Program-made: the position numbers and the translations under genes | DNA from: an uncultured Bacillota bacterium | Lineage (GTDB): Bacteria; Bacillota; Clostridia; Peptostreptococcales; Anaerovoracaceae | NCBI GenBank assembly: GCA_949287095.1 | Contig: CASEFA010000002.1 | Coordinates: forward strand, 82,623 to 146,622 | DNA: 64,000 nt | Reading direction: 5' to 3' | Notes under the pieces: model-generated | Told to the model about the DNA's origin: nothing | Seen by the model: the letters and a program-made list of their open reading frames with translations, nothing else | Database searches by the model: none | In this document: positions 54,921 to 63,659 of the stretch, piece after piece | How positions within the stretch are numbered: position 1 is the stretch's first letter | Layout of the letters: every line of letters starts with the position of its first letter

Positions 54921-57053
54921 TTGAAGAAATTTGCTAAGAACATAACCATATATCTGGTGATTTTCGCCGTAATCGTCATGGCGGCTCTCTTTTACAGGGG
55001 AACCGGAGAAGGCGAAGTGCGTCAGGTAAAATTTTCAACGTTCACTGAATATCTGGCAGACGAGAAGTTTACGGAAATTAATATTACCGATACCAAGCTT
55101 ACAGGTACGCTGAAGCAGAGCCAGAAAGAGAAGGAAAGCGGAGCCTCTGCGGAGGTGGTATACGCATACGCTCCGTACCTTACGGAAATAAGCTATCTGG
55201 AACAGACATATATTTTTCCGCAGATGGAGGAGGGAAAGCTGGACCTTGACACCGATACGCCGAAGTCCACTTCCGTAATCCTGAATCTCCTCCCTACCAT
55301 TATAATGGTAGTAGCGCTGGGATTCCTGTTCTATCTGATGATGAACCAGGGCGGAAACGGAAAGGCGTTCTCCTTCGGAAAGAGCAAGGCGAGACTCTAT
55401 AAGGGCGACGGCAAGAGGATAACCTTCGACGACGTTGCAGGACTTAAGGAAGAAAAAGAGGAACTTATGGAAATCGTGGATTTCCTCAAGGATCCGAGAA
55501 AATACAGAGAGGTTGGAGCCAGAATTCCAAAAGGCGTTCTTCTCGTAGGCCCTCCGGGAACAGGAAAGACCTATGTTTCCAGAGCTACGGCGGGAGAGGC
55601 CGGAGTTCCGTTCTTCACCATAAGCGGTTCCGACTTTGTCGAGATGTTCGTCGGAGTGGGAGCTTCCCGCGTACGTGACCTCTTTGATCAGGCAAAGAAG
55701 AATGCACCGTGCATCGTGTTTATAGACGAGATAGACGCCGTGGGAAGAAAGAGAGGCGCAGGCCTCGGAGGCGGAAACGATGAGAGAGAGCAGACCCTTA
55801 ACCAGCTCCTCGTTGAAATGGACGGATTCGGTGAGAACTCCGGAATCATAATCCTTGCCGCTACCAACAGACCTGACGTTTTAGACCCGGCGCTCTTAAG
55901 ACCAGGCAGATTCGACAGACAGATTGTCATAGGAGTTCCTGACGTAAAGGGCCGTGAGGAGATAATAAGAGTTCACTCTAAAGACAAACCTCTTGCGGAC
56001 GAGGTCTCTCCTGAAATTATCGCAAGGAGAACTCCGGGATTTACTCCGGCCGACCTTGAGAACCTTCTCAACGAAGCGGCTCTCATTACGGCAAGGAGAA
56101 ACGGCCTTAAGATAAGGATGGAGGAGATAGAGGAGGCTACTACCAAGGTTATAGCGGGTCCTGCAAAGAAGAGCAGAGTTATAAGCGAAGAAGAGAGAAA
56201 GCTTACCGCTTATCACGAGGCCGGACATGCTGTTGTGATGAGAAGTCTCCCGGGATCCGACCCGGTTCACCAGATTACCATCATTCCGAGAGGAATGGCA
56301 GGCGGCTTCACCATGCAGCTTCCTGAAAAGGATAAAGCTTACGAGACAAGGGGCAGCATGATAAATGCCATAAGGCACCTTCTGGGCGGTCGTGTGGCAG
56401 AACTGCTCACGCTGGACGATATAAGCACCGGAGCCAGCAACGATATAATGAGGGCAACCGAAATAGCCCGCGACATGGTTACCAAGTACGGCTTCAGTGA
56501 GAAGATAGGGCCTGTAAATTACAGCAGCTCCGATGAAGTGTTCCTGGGAAGAGACTTCTCGACGAGGCAGAACTTCTCCGAAAATGTTGCGTCTGAGATA
56601 GACCACGAAGTGAGAAGAATCATCGACAGCGCATTTGACGATACTAAGAAGATTATCAGCGAGAACATGGAAAGACTGGAAAGAGTGGCTCAGGCGCTTC
56701 TGGCTGTTGAGACCCTCGACGGTGAGCAGTTTGAAGCTCTCTATACAGGCGAAATAGACGCTGAAGGTCTTGCCGAACAGGTGAGGGAGCAGGAAGAGAA
56801 GATAAGAAAGAGAAACGCCGAGGAAGCGGCGGAAAATGAGCGTATCCGCAAGGAAGAAGAGGAAAAGTTAAAGGCTGAACTGGCAAAGTATGATACGGAT
56901 TATATGAATGACGGTTCAGACGGAGTTCTGACCAGACCTCTTACGGAAAGCTACAGGTTCGGAAATACAGGCGACGGAGAGGAAACCGAAGAGAAAAGCG
57001 GAGATAACGATCAGCAGGATGAGAGTCATGAGGATGACGGAGGAAATAAGTAG
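54921..57053 (+). CDS. ftsH: ATP-dependent zinc metalloprotease FtsH
   Basis: Membrane AAA+ protease of 710 residues that degrades misfolded membrane and regulatory proteins. Two membrane segments (about 7-27 and 118-140) bracket a small extracytoplasmic domain. The AAA core has Walker A GPPGTGKT near 211, Walker [10 protein letters not shown] near 270 and the SRH region. The HEAGH zinc motif is near 432, with the third ligand in [14 protein letters not shown]. The start is TTG at 54921, with AGGAGG 11 bases upstream. The C-terminal tail (about 640-710) is long, acidic and low in complexity. Confidence 0.96.
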   Translation: MKKFAKNITIYLVIFAVIVMAALFYRGTGEGEVRQVKFSTFTEYLADEKFTEINITDTKLTGTLKQSQKEKESGASAEVVYAYAPYLTEISYLEQTYIFPQMEEGKLDLDTDTPKSTSVILNLLPTIIMVVALGFLFYLMMNQGGNGKAFSFGKSKARLYKGDGKRITFDDVAGLKEEKEELMEIVDFLKDPRKYREVGARIPKGVLLVGPPGTGKTYVSRATAGEAGVPFFTISGSDFVEMFVGVGASRVRDLFDQAKKNAPCIVFIDEIDAVGRKRGAGLGGGNDEREQTLNQLLVEMDGFGENSGIIILAATNRPDVLDPALLRPGRFDRQIVIGVPDVKGREEIIRVHSKDKPLADEVSPEIIARRTPGFTPADLENLLNEAALITARRNGLKIRMEEIEEATTKVIAGPAKKSRVISEEERKLTAYHEAGHAVVMRSLPGSDPVHQITIIPRGMAGGFTMQLPEKDKAYETRGSMINAIRHLLGGRVAELLTLDDISTGASNDIMRATEIARDMVTKYGFSEKIGPVNYSSSDEVFLGRDFSTRQNFSENVASEIDHEVRRIIDSAFDDTKKIISENMERLERVAQALLAVETLDGEQFEALYTGEIDAEGLAEQVREQEEKIRKRNAEEAAENERIRKEEEEKLKAELAKYDTDYMNDGSDGVLTRPLTESYRFGNTGDGEETEEKSGDNDQQDESHEDDGGNK

Positions 57054-57075
57054 CCTGCAGATCCGGAGGTGTTAA

Positions 57076-58653
57076 ATGAAGATTACAGTGAGCGACTGTC
57101 TGAAACTGGATGCTTTTAATCCGTCTATAGTGGCAGCAGGAAAAAGAGGATTGTCTAACAGAGTAAGATCCGTGTCCGTCATGGACGCTGTGGACCTTAA
57201 GACTGCTGTTGAAAACAACGGCGTCAGAGAACAGATGGTGCTGACATCATTTTACGGGATGAAGGGAAATGAAGCTCTTCAGACGGAAGTTGTGAGAGAG
57301 CTTGCTAAATGCGGCGTGAGCGCTCTGGTGGTATTCCACGCGAAAAACGGGATAACCGCAGCGGACGCCGACATTCTGGAAGCGGCTGAATCCATGGCTC
57401 TTCCGCTCATACTGATTCCCAACGGCAATGAAAGCGAGTATTCGGACGCCATAGAGCAGGTAATGGATAAAATACTTTACGGCGATAATTTCAAGAACAG
57501 CCTCGTAAACAATACAATTTATCACCTGCTTAATTTTGAGAAGTATACCAGCTTTCAGACGGCTCTGAGGGAGGCTGCCGTAAACAACGAATTTCAGGCT
57601 GTGCTCCTTTCAAAGGACTTCAACCCTATCCTTGTCATCGAGACGAGACATAAGATTACAGTCTCTGAAGCCGTCAGAAAGATTAAGGAAAGAAAGCCCG
57701 AAAAATCCGGAATATACTCCATGGTTGACGTGGACGGCGTTCTCACGTACTGGGGCACGATCAACATAGGACGTGAAAAGTATTTCATGCTCATCGTGGA
57801 TAACGAGGATAACTATTCCGCCGGCGAGCTGACCAAACTTGCAGAGATAATCGAGCTTGCGGCCGGAATGTGGAAGTTCACTCCGGAAAGAGATGTAAAG
57901 ACGGAATTTATCAAAGCTCTGATACGCGGAAATAAATCTCTTGCATACTCCCTTAAGGACGAGATGAGCATAGAGCCGGGAGCTCTTATGAGCGTGTTCT
58001 ACGCCAAAGGCATAGACAATACCAGGTGCAGAGACATCATTTCAGGCTTTGAGGAAGAAGAAAACTATGAGGTTCTCAGAATCTTCGAGGGTGAAGAAAT
58101 CTACGGCATCGTGATGAAGTGCGGAAGCGATGCGGAAGACGGCAGCGGTAAGCTGACCTGCCTTAAGCTCTATGATAAACTGAAGGAAGGCAACAAGGGC
58201 GTCAGGATATTCCACTGCACGGGAATAGACGGAATAGAAGGCGCCGCCGACGCATTCAAGCTCATATCCGAGACGTGGACCTTCGTGGAAAGCGTGTTCC
58301 CGTTTAAGAGAGTATTTACAAAGTATGAACTTGTTCTGGCTTCAAACTGCATCAATATTCAGGTGCAGGGAGGATATATAAAGAAGAACTACGTTGAGCT
58401 TTTAGAGCCTTTCGGCAAGGAGATGGGAGAAAACAAAGCCCGTCAGCTTCTGGACACTCTGGAGACCTTCGTACTGGACGCAGGAATGAACAGCGGAAAG
58501 ACGTCGGAATTCATGGGTATCCATACCAACACCGTACAGTACAGGCTTAAGAAGATCAACGAGGTTCTGGGGGCGGAAATCACCGGAAACAGAGTAATTC
58601 CGGGACTTACCATTGCCCTTGCCCTTAAGCGTCTTGAACGCGTAGTTAATTAA
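57076..58653 (+). CDS. PucR family transcriptional regulator
   Basis: A 525-residue regulator. The N-terminal PucR domain (MKITVSDCLKLDAF start, LVVFHAKNGITAADADIL near 95) is followed by a GGDEF-like middle region and a C-terminal PucR helix-turn-helix (GIHTNTVQYRLKKINEVLG near 482). Such proteins respond to small molecules, classically in purine use. It lies just upstream of coaX; whether it controls coaX or other genes is unknown. The ribosome site is GGAGGTG. Confidence 0.88.
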   Translation: MKITVSDCLKLDAFNPSIVAAGKRGLSNRVRSVSVMDAVDLKTAVENNGVREQMVLTSFYGMKGNEALQTEVVRELAKCGVSALVVFHAKNGITAADADILEAAESMALPLILIPNGNESEYSDAIEQVMDKILYGDNFKNSLVNNTIYHLLNFEKYTSFQTALREAAVNNEFQAVLLSKDFNPILVIETRHKITVSEAVRKIKERKPEKSGIYSMVDVDGVLTYWGTINIGREKYFMLIVDNEDNYSAGELTKLAEIIELAAGMWKFTPERDVKTEFIKALIRGNKSLAYSLKDEMSIEPGALMSVFYAKGIDNTRCRDIISGFEEEENYEVLRIFEGEEIYGIVMKCGSDAEDGSGKLTCLKLYDKLKEGNKGVRIFHCTGIDGIEGAADAFKLISETWTFVESVFPFKRVFTKYELVLASNCINIQVQGGYIKKNYVELLEPFGKEMGENKARQLLDTLETFVLDAGMNSGKTSEFMGIHTNTVQYRLKKINEVLGAEITGNRVIPGLTIALALKRLERVVN

Positions 58654-58663
58654 AGGAGAACAC

Positions 58664-59482
58664 ATGTTATTAGCTTTTGACGTGGGAAACAGCAACATCG
58701 TACTTGGAGTATTCAAAGACAGAGAGTTGCTTACCAACTGGAGAATCGAAACCGACACCAACAAGAGCGCCGACGAGTACGGCATGGTCGTGAACCAGCT
58801 CTTTCAGTTTGAAGGCCTTAAGATGGAGGATATAGACGATATAATCATATCCACCGTAGTTCCTTCGGTGCTGTTCACGTTGCAGCATCTTTCCATGAAG
58901 TACTTCAACAAGAGAGCAATAGTGGTGGAATCGGGCGTAAAGACCGGCCTCGTAGTGAAGTATGACAATCCGAAGCAGGTGGGCGCAGACAGAATAGTAA
59001 ACGCCGTGGCGGCATTTCACAAATACGGAGGCCCGCTGATTATACTGGATTTCGGTACGGCAACCACCTTCTGCGCGGTGACCGACAAGGCGGAATACCT
59101 GGGAGGAACTATCGCTCCGGGACTTAAGATTTCATCGGAGGCACTCTTTGAAAAGACGTCCAAGCTTCCTAAGGTAGAACTGGAGGAACCGGGCCTTACC
59201 ATATGCAAGAACACGATTCAGAGCATGCAGTCGGGACTTGTCTACGGTCACATGGGAATGGTCGATTACATAGTCAGAAGGATGAAGGAGGAGCTTAAGG
59301 AAATCTGCGGAAGCGGCAAGGAGCCGCTGGTGGTTGCCACAGGCGGACTTTCCACACTTATCGACAGCGGCGTCGACTGTATCGACTACGTGGACAAAAT
59401 GCTCACTCTCGAAGGACTTGAGATTATTTACGAGAAAAACAGAAAAAACACCAGGCACAAAAAGTGCGACGAACAGGTTTAG
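58664..59482 (+). CDS. coaX: type III pantothenate kinase
   Basis: A 272-residue ASKHA-fold enzyme that phosphorylates pantothenate, the first step of CoA synthesis. LLAFDVGNSNIVLGVF at the start, VGADRIVNAVAA near 105 and LDFGTATTFCAV near 124 are type III signatures. GGAGAAC precedes the ATG. With coaBC at 27.2 kb, two CoA steps are in this window. dusB starts 11 bases later. Confidence 0.96.
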   Translation: MLLAFDVGNSNIVLGVFKDRELLTNWRIETDTNKSADEYGMVVNQLFQFEGLKMEDIDDIIISTVVPSVLFTLQHLSMKYFNKRAIVVESGVKTGLVVKYDNPKQVGADRIVNAVAAFHKYGGPLIILDFGTATTFCAVTDKAEYLGGTIAPGLKISSEALFEKTSKLPKVELEEPGLTICKNTIQSMQSGLVYGHMGMVDYIVRRMKEELKEICGSGKEPLVVATGGLSTLIDSGVDCIDYVDKMLTLEGLEIIYEKNRKNTRHKKCDEQV

Positions 59483-59493
59483 AAAGGTAACGG

Positions 59494-60444
59494 ATGCTGA
59501 AAATAGGTAACATCGAACTTGATAATCCCTTTTTTGCAGCGCCTCTTGCCGGAGTTACAGACGCCCCCTACCGCAGACTTTGCAGACGGTTCGGGGCGGC
59601 TTTGGTATATTCGGAGATGGTGAGCGCAAAGGGACTGTACTATAACGACAAAAAAACAGAGCAGCTTCTGTATGTATATGAGGACGAAAAGCCTACGGCC
59701 TACCAGATTTTCGGAAGCGACCCGGAAATCATGGCCTACGCCGCAAGAGAGCTTGAGGGAAGGGACAACGTAATCCTCGACGTGAACATGGGATGCCCGG
59801 TTCCCAAGATAGTGAAAAACGGCGAGGGAAGCGCCCTAATGAAAAATCCCGAGCTGGTGTACAGGATAATTTCCGCCATGACAAAGGCGACGGGTAAGCC
59901 GGTTACTGCAAAGATACGGGCAGGCTTTGACTCATCGTCCGTAAATGCGGTGGAGGTTGCAAAAGCCATAGAGGCGGGAGGAGCCGCAGCGGTGGCCGTT
60001 CACGGCCGAACGAGAGAGCAGTATTACAGCGGAAGCGCCGACCGGGGCGTAATCGCAGCCGTGAAGAAGGCGGTAAGCATTCCCGTAATCGGAAACGGCG
60101 ATGTGACGGACGGAAAGTCGGCCCTTTCGATGATGGAGGAGACGGGGTGCGATTTCGTCATGATAGGCAGGGCGGCTTTAGGAAATCCGTGGATTTTCAG
60201 CCAGCTTAAGGCTGCGTGGAAAGGCGAGGAATTTATGCCGCCCACCCTTGAAGAGAAGAAGCGGGTTATGCTGGAACAGCTCGACATGATGACCGAACTT
60301 AAAGGAGAGTACGGAGCCGTTCGGGAAATGAGAAAATTTGTGGGCTGGTACCTTAAGGGCGCCCCCGGAAGCGCAGCCTTTCGCGGCAGCGTGAATCAGA
60401 TAACGGACGCAGGGACGCTTAAGCGGGCCATAGAGGAGTTTTAG
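59494..60444 (+). CDS. dusB: tRNA-dihydrouridine synthase
   Basis: FMN-dependent enzyme of 316 residues that reduces uridines of tRNA. AAPLAGVTDAPYRRL near residue 14 is the FMN-loop motif; NMGCPVPKIVKNGEGSALM near 98 contains the catalytic cysteine; HGRTREQYYSG near 169 and GNGDV near 200 complete the TIM barrel. It follows coaX by 11 bases, a DusB-family protein by sequence and size. Confidence 0.94.
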   Translation: MLKIGNIELDNPFFAAPLAGVTDAPYRRLCRRFGAALVYSEMVSAKGLYYNDKKTEQLLYVYEDEKPTAYQIFGSDPEIMAYAARELEGRDNVILDVNMGCPVPKIVKNGEGSALMKNPELVYRIISAMTKATGKPVTAKIRAGFDSSSVNAVEVAKAIEAGGAAAVAVHGRTREQYYSGSADRGVIAAVKKAVSIPVIGNGDVTDGKSALSMMEETGCDFVMIGRAALGNPWIFSQLKAAWKGEEFMPPTLEEKKRVMLEQLDMMTELKGEYGAVREMRKFVGWYLKGAPGSAAFRGSVNQITDAGTLKRAIEEF

Positions 60445-60458
60445 AGAGGCATAAGCGG

Positions 60459-60497
60459 TTGCACAATACGTTGACAATATGGTATAATATTGTCAAC
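60459..60497 (+). promoter_or_regulatory. promoter and palindromic operator of the toxin-antitoxin operon
   Basis: TTGCAC (60459-60464), 18 bases, TATAAT (60483-60488), with TGG directly before it as an extended -10. GTTGACAATAT (60470-60480) and ATATTGTCAAC (60487-60497) form a perfect 11+11 palindrome across the -10, a likely site for repression by the antitoxin. Confidence 0.7.
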
Positions 60498-60512
60498 AAA
60501 AGGAGGGATACC

Positions 60513-60788
60513 ATGAATTTCTACAGTGTTCGAGATTTGAGAACGACGCCAAAGACCATATGGGAAAACCTTGCCGTTGACGGAGAGGCTGTTATAACAA
60601 ACAACGGGAAACCGACAGCCATACTTGTGGATATTGCCGACGGTGATTTTGAAGAGACCTTAAAGGCAGTCAGACAGGCAAAAGCAACGATAGCTTTCAA
60701 TTCTATGCGTATGAGAGCAGCAGAAAACGGATATATGAGTGATGAGGAAATAGACGCGGAAATACGGGCTGCCCGCCAGGGAGATTAG
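60513..60788 (+). CDS. Phd/YefM-type antitoxin
   Basis: A 91-residue DNA-binding antitoxin. The start MNFYSVRDLRTTP and VITNNGKPTAILVDI near 33 fit the Phd/YefM fold; the helical C-terminus probably binds the toxin. AGGAGGG precedes the ATG; an in-frame start at 60459 lies inside the promoter. The PIN toxin gene follows after one base, and a palindrome overlaps the promoter, consistent with autorepression. Confidence 0.85.
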   Translation: MNFYSVRDLRTTPKTIWENLAVDGEAVITNNGKPTAILVDIADGDFEETLKAVRQAKATIAFNSMRMRAAENGYMSDEEIDAEIRAARQGD

Positions 60789-60789
60789 T

Positions 60790-61176
60790 ATGAAAGTTGT
60801 AATTGACACGAATGTGCTTGTGTCGGCTATCTGGTCAAGAAACGGCGCACCTGCAAAGATTATAAGTATGATGTTAACAGGACGCCTGACACCGTGCTAC
60901 GATTACCGGATTATAAACGAATACCGGGAAGTGCTGATGCGACCGAAATTCAAGTTTTCTCACGGTGAAGTTGACGCATTATTGGATTATATACGAATCG
61001 AAGGCGTATCTGCTTTGGCTGAGCCGGTCGATACAGAATTCACAGATGAGGCGGACAAAAAGTTCTATGAGGTAGCCAGACAATGCGACGCAAAACTCAT
61101 AACCGGAAACCTGAAACATTTTCCGAGTGATCCTATGGTGTTCAGCGTAGGAGATTTTCTGAAAAAGTATTATTAA
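60790..61176 (+). CDS. PIN-domain toxin (putative toxin-antitoxin ribonuclease)
   Basis: A 128-residue PIN-family protein. KVVIDTNVLVSAIW at the start gives the first catalytic aspartate (D6), with NEYREVLM near 42 as the acidic helix and DKKFYEVARQCDAKLITGN near 85 with further acidic residues. PIN toxins cut RNA. The ATG comes one base after the antitoxin stop. All acidic catalytic residues expected for PIN domains appear retained, suggesting an active toxin. Confidence 0.87.
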   Translation: MKVVIDTNVLVSAIWSRNGAPAKIISMMLTGRLTPCYDYRIINEYREVLMRPKFKFSHGEVDALLDYIRIEGVSALAEPVDTEFTDEADKKFYEVARQCDAKLITGNLKHFPSDPMVFSVGDFLKKYY

Positions 61177-61237
61177 GGGGAATGGTCAGCTGCGTGGCAG
61201 GTTTACGCCTGAGGGCCCGATTCACCTGAATTTCTGC

Positions 61238-61266
61238 TTGCATCGCATGGACTGCTGTGATATAAT
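61238..61266 (+). promoter_or_regulatory. rplS promoter, with a leader of about 110 bases
   Basis: TTGCAT (61238-61243), 17 bases, TATAAT (61261-61266). The leader to the ATG at 61382 may contain an L19-type regulatory RNA, but no clear conserved structure was recognised. Confidence 0.7.
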
Positions 61267-61381
61267 ATCAGCGTTCTATGTGAAGTAGACATTTTGTTTT
61301 AAATATTACGGGCGGTCCTCTGCTTGCGGGAATAAGGAATTGGCAGCACGAACGTCTTGGAGGGAAGGAGGATACCAGACA

Positions 61382-61723
61382 ATGAATATTTTAGATTCAG
61401 TTGCACAGGATTATCTGAAGGAAGATGTCCCTGCATTTAACGTTGGAGACACCGTAAGGGTTCACGTTAAAATTAAGGAAGGAAACAGAGAAAGAATCCA
61501 GAATTTCGAAGGATTCGTTCTGAAGATCCAGAACGGCGGAATCGCTAAGACTTTCACCGTTAGAAGAATTGCATCCGGCGTAGGCGTTGAGAAGACATTC
61601 CCTATCCATTCACCATGGGTTGAGAAGATCGACGTTATCAAGCGCGGTAAGGTTAGAAGAGCAAGGCTCAACTACATGCGCGGCAGAACCGGTAAGGCAG
61701 CCAAGATTAAGACCAGAGACTAA
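61382..61723 (+). CDS. rplS: 50S ribosomal protein L19
   Basis: A 113-residue large-subunit protein. [28 protein letters not shown] (in two pieces near 20-45) and [15 protein letters not shown] near 67 are typical of L19. The first in-frame start at 61340 lacks support; GGAAGGAGG lies 10 bases before the ATG at 61382. It has its own promoter and terminator, separate from the usual rimM-trmD genes. Confidence 0.97.
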   Translation: MNILDSVAQDYLKEDVPAFNVGDTVRVHVKIKEGNRERIQNFEGFVLKIQNGGIAKTFTVRRIASGVGVEKTFPIHSPWVEKIDVIKRGKVRRARLNYMRGRTGKAAKIKTRD

Positions 61724-61733
61724 TCGAAACGAG

Positions 61734-61767
61734 AAGGAAGACACTCCGCCGGAGTATGTCTTCCTTT
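61734..61767 (+). terminator. terminator after rplS
   Basis: AAGGAAGACA (61734-61743) pairs with TGTCTTCCTT (61757-61766); the loop holds a small CCG-CGG pairing; TTTT follows. Confidence 0.85.
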
Positions 61768-61815
61768 TGGCTTTTTGCGCCGTGAAAATACCGCAGATTT
61801 TGAGGGAGGAAAGAC

Positions 61816-62406
61816 GTGGAGGAAAAGACCGTAAGACTTTACACGAGGCAGAACGACAAGACGGTTTCTCAGCTGGAGAGAAACGGCAGGATAATCAACA
61901 ACAGACTTTACGTTCAGATTCATTTCGGCGATATTGCGCCTTTTTTTCTCAAGTGCTACGACTGGTTTACGGAGGAGGCCGTGAAGTACCTTCCGAAGCC
62001 TGACGACGTTCATGCGCCCATATGGTGCTCCATAAGCAGAGAAAACTGCCTGAAGCCCATACCCGGAACGGTTGTATACGTCCTCGACGTCCCGGAAAGC
62101 CGGGTTATCTATTTCGACGACCTGAAATGGGACTACGTCCTGAATCAGATATACCTGCCGGAGGACGACGAGGATCAGAAAGCCTACGACGAGCATATTA
62201 AGAAGCTGGGAATATCCAGCGGATTTGAGATAATGTCGGGTAAGTATAAGGGAATGTTCCCCGAGGAGGAAGAGAGAATCAGGGAAAGCTGGAAGAGGGC
62301 GTTTAAGATCGATAACTGGAGCATCTGGAACGTCTGCGGCAACATCTGGGAAATAAAGAAGGAGTGGGTGAAGAAGATAGTATACCCGGGCGAGACCATA
62401 GAATAG
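61816..62406 (+). CDS. DUF3841 family protein
   Basis: A 196-residue soluble protein of the DUF3841 family, without known function. It starts with GTG (61816), preceded by GGGAGGA. VRLYTRQNDKTVSQLERNGRI at the start, APIWCSISRENCLKP near 75 and the tryptophan-rich end NWSIWNVCGNIWEIKKEWV are visible. It could be a stress- or element-related host gene. It is the last gene before the ICE boundary and has no further link to neighbours. Confidence 0.75.
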   Translation: MEEKTVRLYTRQNDKTVSQLERNGRIINNRLYVQIHFGDIAPFFLKCYDWFTEEAVKYLPKPDDVHAPIWCSISRENCLKPIPGTVVYVLDVPESRVIYFDDLKWDYVLNQIYLPEDDEDQKAYDEHIKKLGISSGFEIMSGKYKGMFPEEEERIRESWKRAFKIDNWSIWNVCGNIWEIKKEWVKKIVYPGETIE

Positions 62407-62753
62407 CGGTTCCTTTTCCCCGCCTCCTAATAAGAAAACATGAGATAGTCCAGTAAAATCAATGTTTTCAGAGGCAAGGAACACGATGTGAAGTCAAAAA
62501 ATCAAATACTGGCGTGAAATATCAGCACCCTTTTCCTGTCCCAAACGCCATAGGGAATCCTATGGCGTTTTTACTTTCCATCAAGTACACGGAAAACTGT
62601 ATTGAAAGGGGTGAGAAATCGAAGGTATTTCTTCATGTAGGAAATGCAAATCAAGTGTCCATAGGTTTTCCCACATGGAGAAGCAAGTGGGCACAGAATT
62701 GAATTTTTTCCGAAAACGAACACTTTTCCAGACCGCCGGAGGGAGGTGAGATT
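62407..62753. other. junction of chromosome and integrative element, non-coding
   Basis: No gene is seen in 62407-62753. The sequence changes from host-like to element-like near 62407-62540. Upstream of the RepA-like gene is a leader with a terminator hairpin (62543-62572) and inverted pieces TCCCAC and GTGGGC (about 62658-62690). The exact attachment site cannot be seen because only one end is in the window. Confidence 0.5.
62543..62572 (+). terminator. terminator at the element edge
   Basis: AAACGCCATAGG (62543-62554), loop GAAT, CCTATGGCGTTT (62559-62570): a perfect 12-pair stem running into TTT. Confidence 0.8.
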
Positions 62754-63653
62754 ATGGCGGTATTTCGCATTGAGAAAACCCGCGACTACACGGTGATGGC
62801 AAACCATCATCTGCGGAACACGGCACTGTCGCTGAAAGCGAAGGGGCTGCTGTCCCTCATGCTATCCTTGCCGGAGGATTGGGACTACACCACCAAAGGT
62901 CTTGCGCGGATATGCCGGGATGGAGTGGACAGCATTTGTGCTACGGTCCGGGAGCTGGAGGATGCGGGATACATTATCCGTGAAAGAGTCCGCAACGCCA
63001 ACGGGCGGCTCGGCAGCATCGAGTACACGATTTTGGAGCAGCCCAGGCCGCCGGAACCTAAACCGGGAAAACCTGAACGGGAAAATCCAGTTCAGGTAAA
63101 ACCAGTCTTGGATTCTCCTGTCTTGGGAAAACCTGAACAGGAAAAACCCGCACAATTAAATACTAAAGGATCAAGTAACCAAATATCAAATACTGATTCA
63201 TCAAGTACGGAAGGATCAAATCCTATCCAATCAAGTCCCCAAACCCCCGCAGAGACCAAACGAACCGGACGGGACTGGATGCGGGAGCGAGAGAGCTATC
63301 GGGAACTGATTTTGGAGAATATCGAGTATGACTATCTATGCCGGGATGACCGGCTGGATCGGGATATGCTGAATGAACTGGTGGAACTCATGGTGGATAC
63401 CGTCTGTTCCCGCAGGGAAACGATCCGCATTGCCGGGGACGACTATCCGGCGGAGGTGGTCAAATCCCGGTTCCTGAAGCTGAACAGTTCTCACATTGAG
63501 TATGTGTTGGACCGTATGCGGGAGAACACCACCTATGTCCGCAACATCAAGAAATATCTGCTGGCTGCCCTGTATAACGCCCCGGCCACCATCGACAGCT
63601 ACTATGCGTCCCTGGTGAACCATGACCTGTACGGCAGCGGAGAAAGGAGATGA
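62754..63653 (+). CDS. ICE replication-initiator-like protein (HTH plus DUF6017-like)
   Basis: A 299-residue protein found at the start of Tn1549-like ICEs. An N-terminal winged helix-like region (ALSLKAKGLLSLMLSLPEDWDYTT and GYIIRERVRNANGRLGS, residues about 25-85) is followed by a Pro/Lys/Glu repeat linker (about 95-165) with repeated KP-E motifs, and a helical C-terminal part (about 180-290) of the DUF6017 type. It may start replication or control the element's maintenance; the family is annotated loosely. GGAGGGAGG precedes the ATG. Its base use is richer in G and C at third codon positions than the host genes. Confidence 0.8.
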   Translation: MAVFRIEKTRDYTVMANHHLRNTALSLKAKGLLSLMLSLPEDWDYTTKGLARICRDGVDSICATVRELEDAGYIIRERVRNANGRLGSIEYTILEQPRPPEPKPGKPERENPVQVKPVLDSPVLGKPEQEKPAQLNTKGSSNQISNTDSSSTEGSNPIQSSPQTPAETKRTGRDWMRERESYRELILENIEYDYLCRDDRLDRDMLNELVELMVDTVCSRRETIRIAGDDYPAEVVKSRFLKLNSSHIEYVLDRMRENTTYVRNIKKYLLAALYNAPATIDSYYASLVNHDLYGSGERR

Positions 63654-63659
63654 TAGGTC

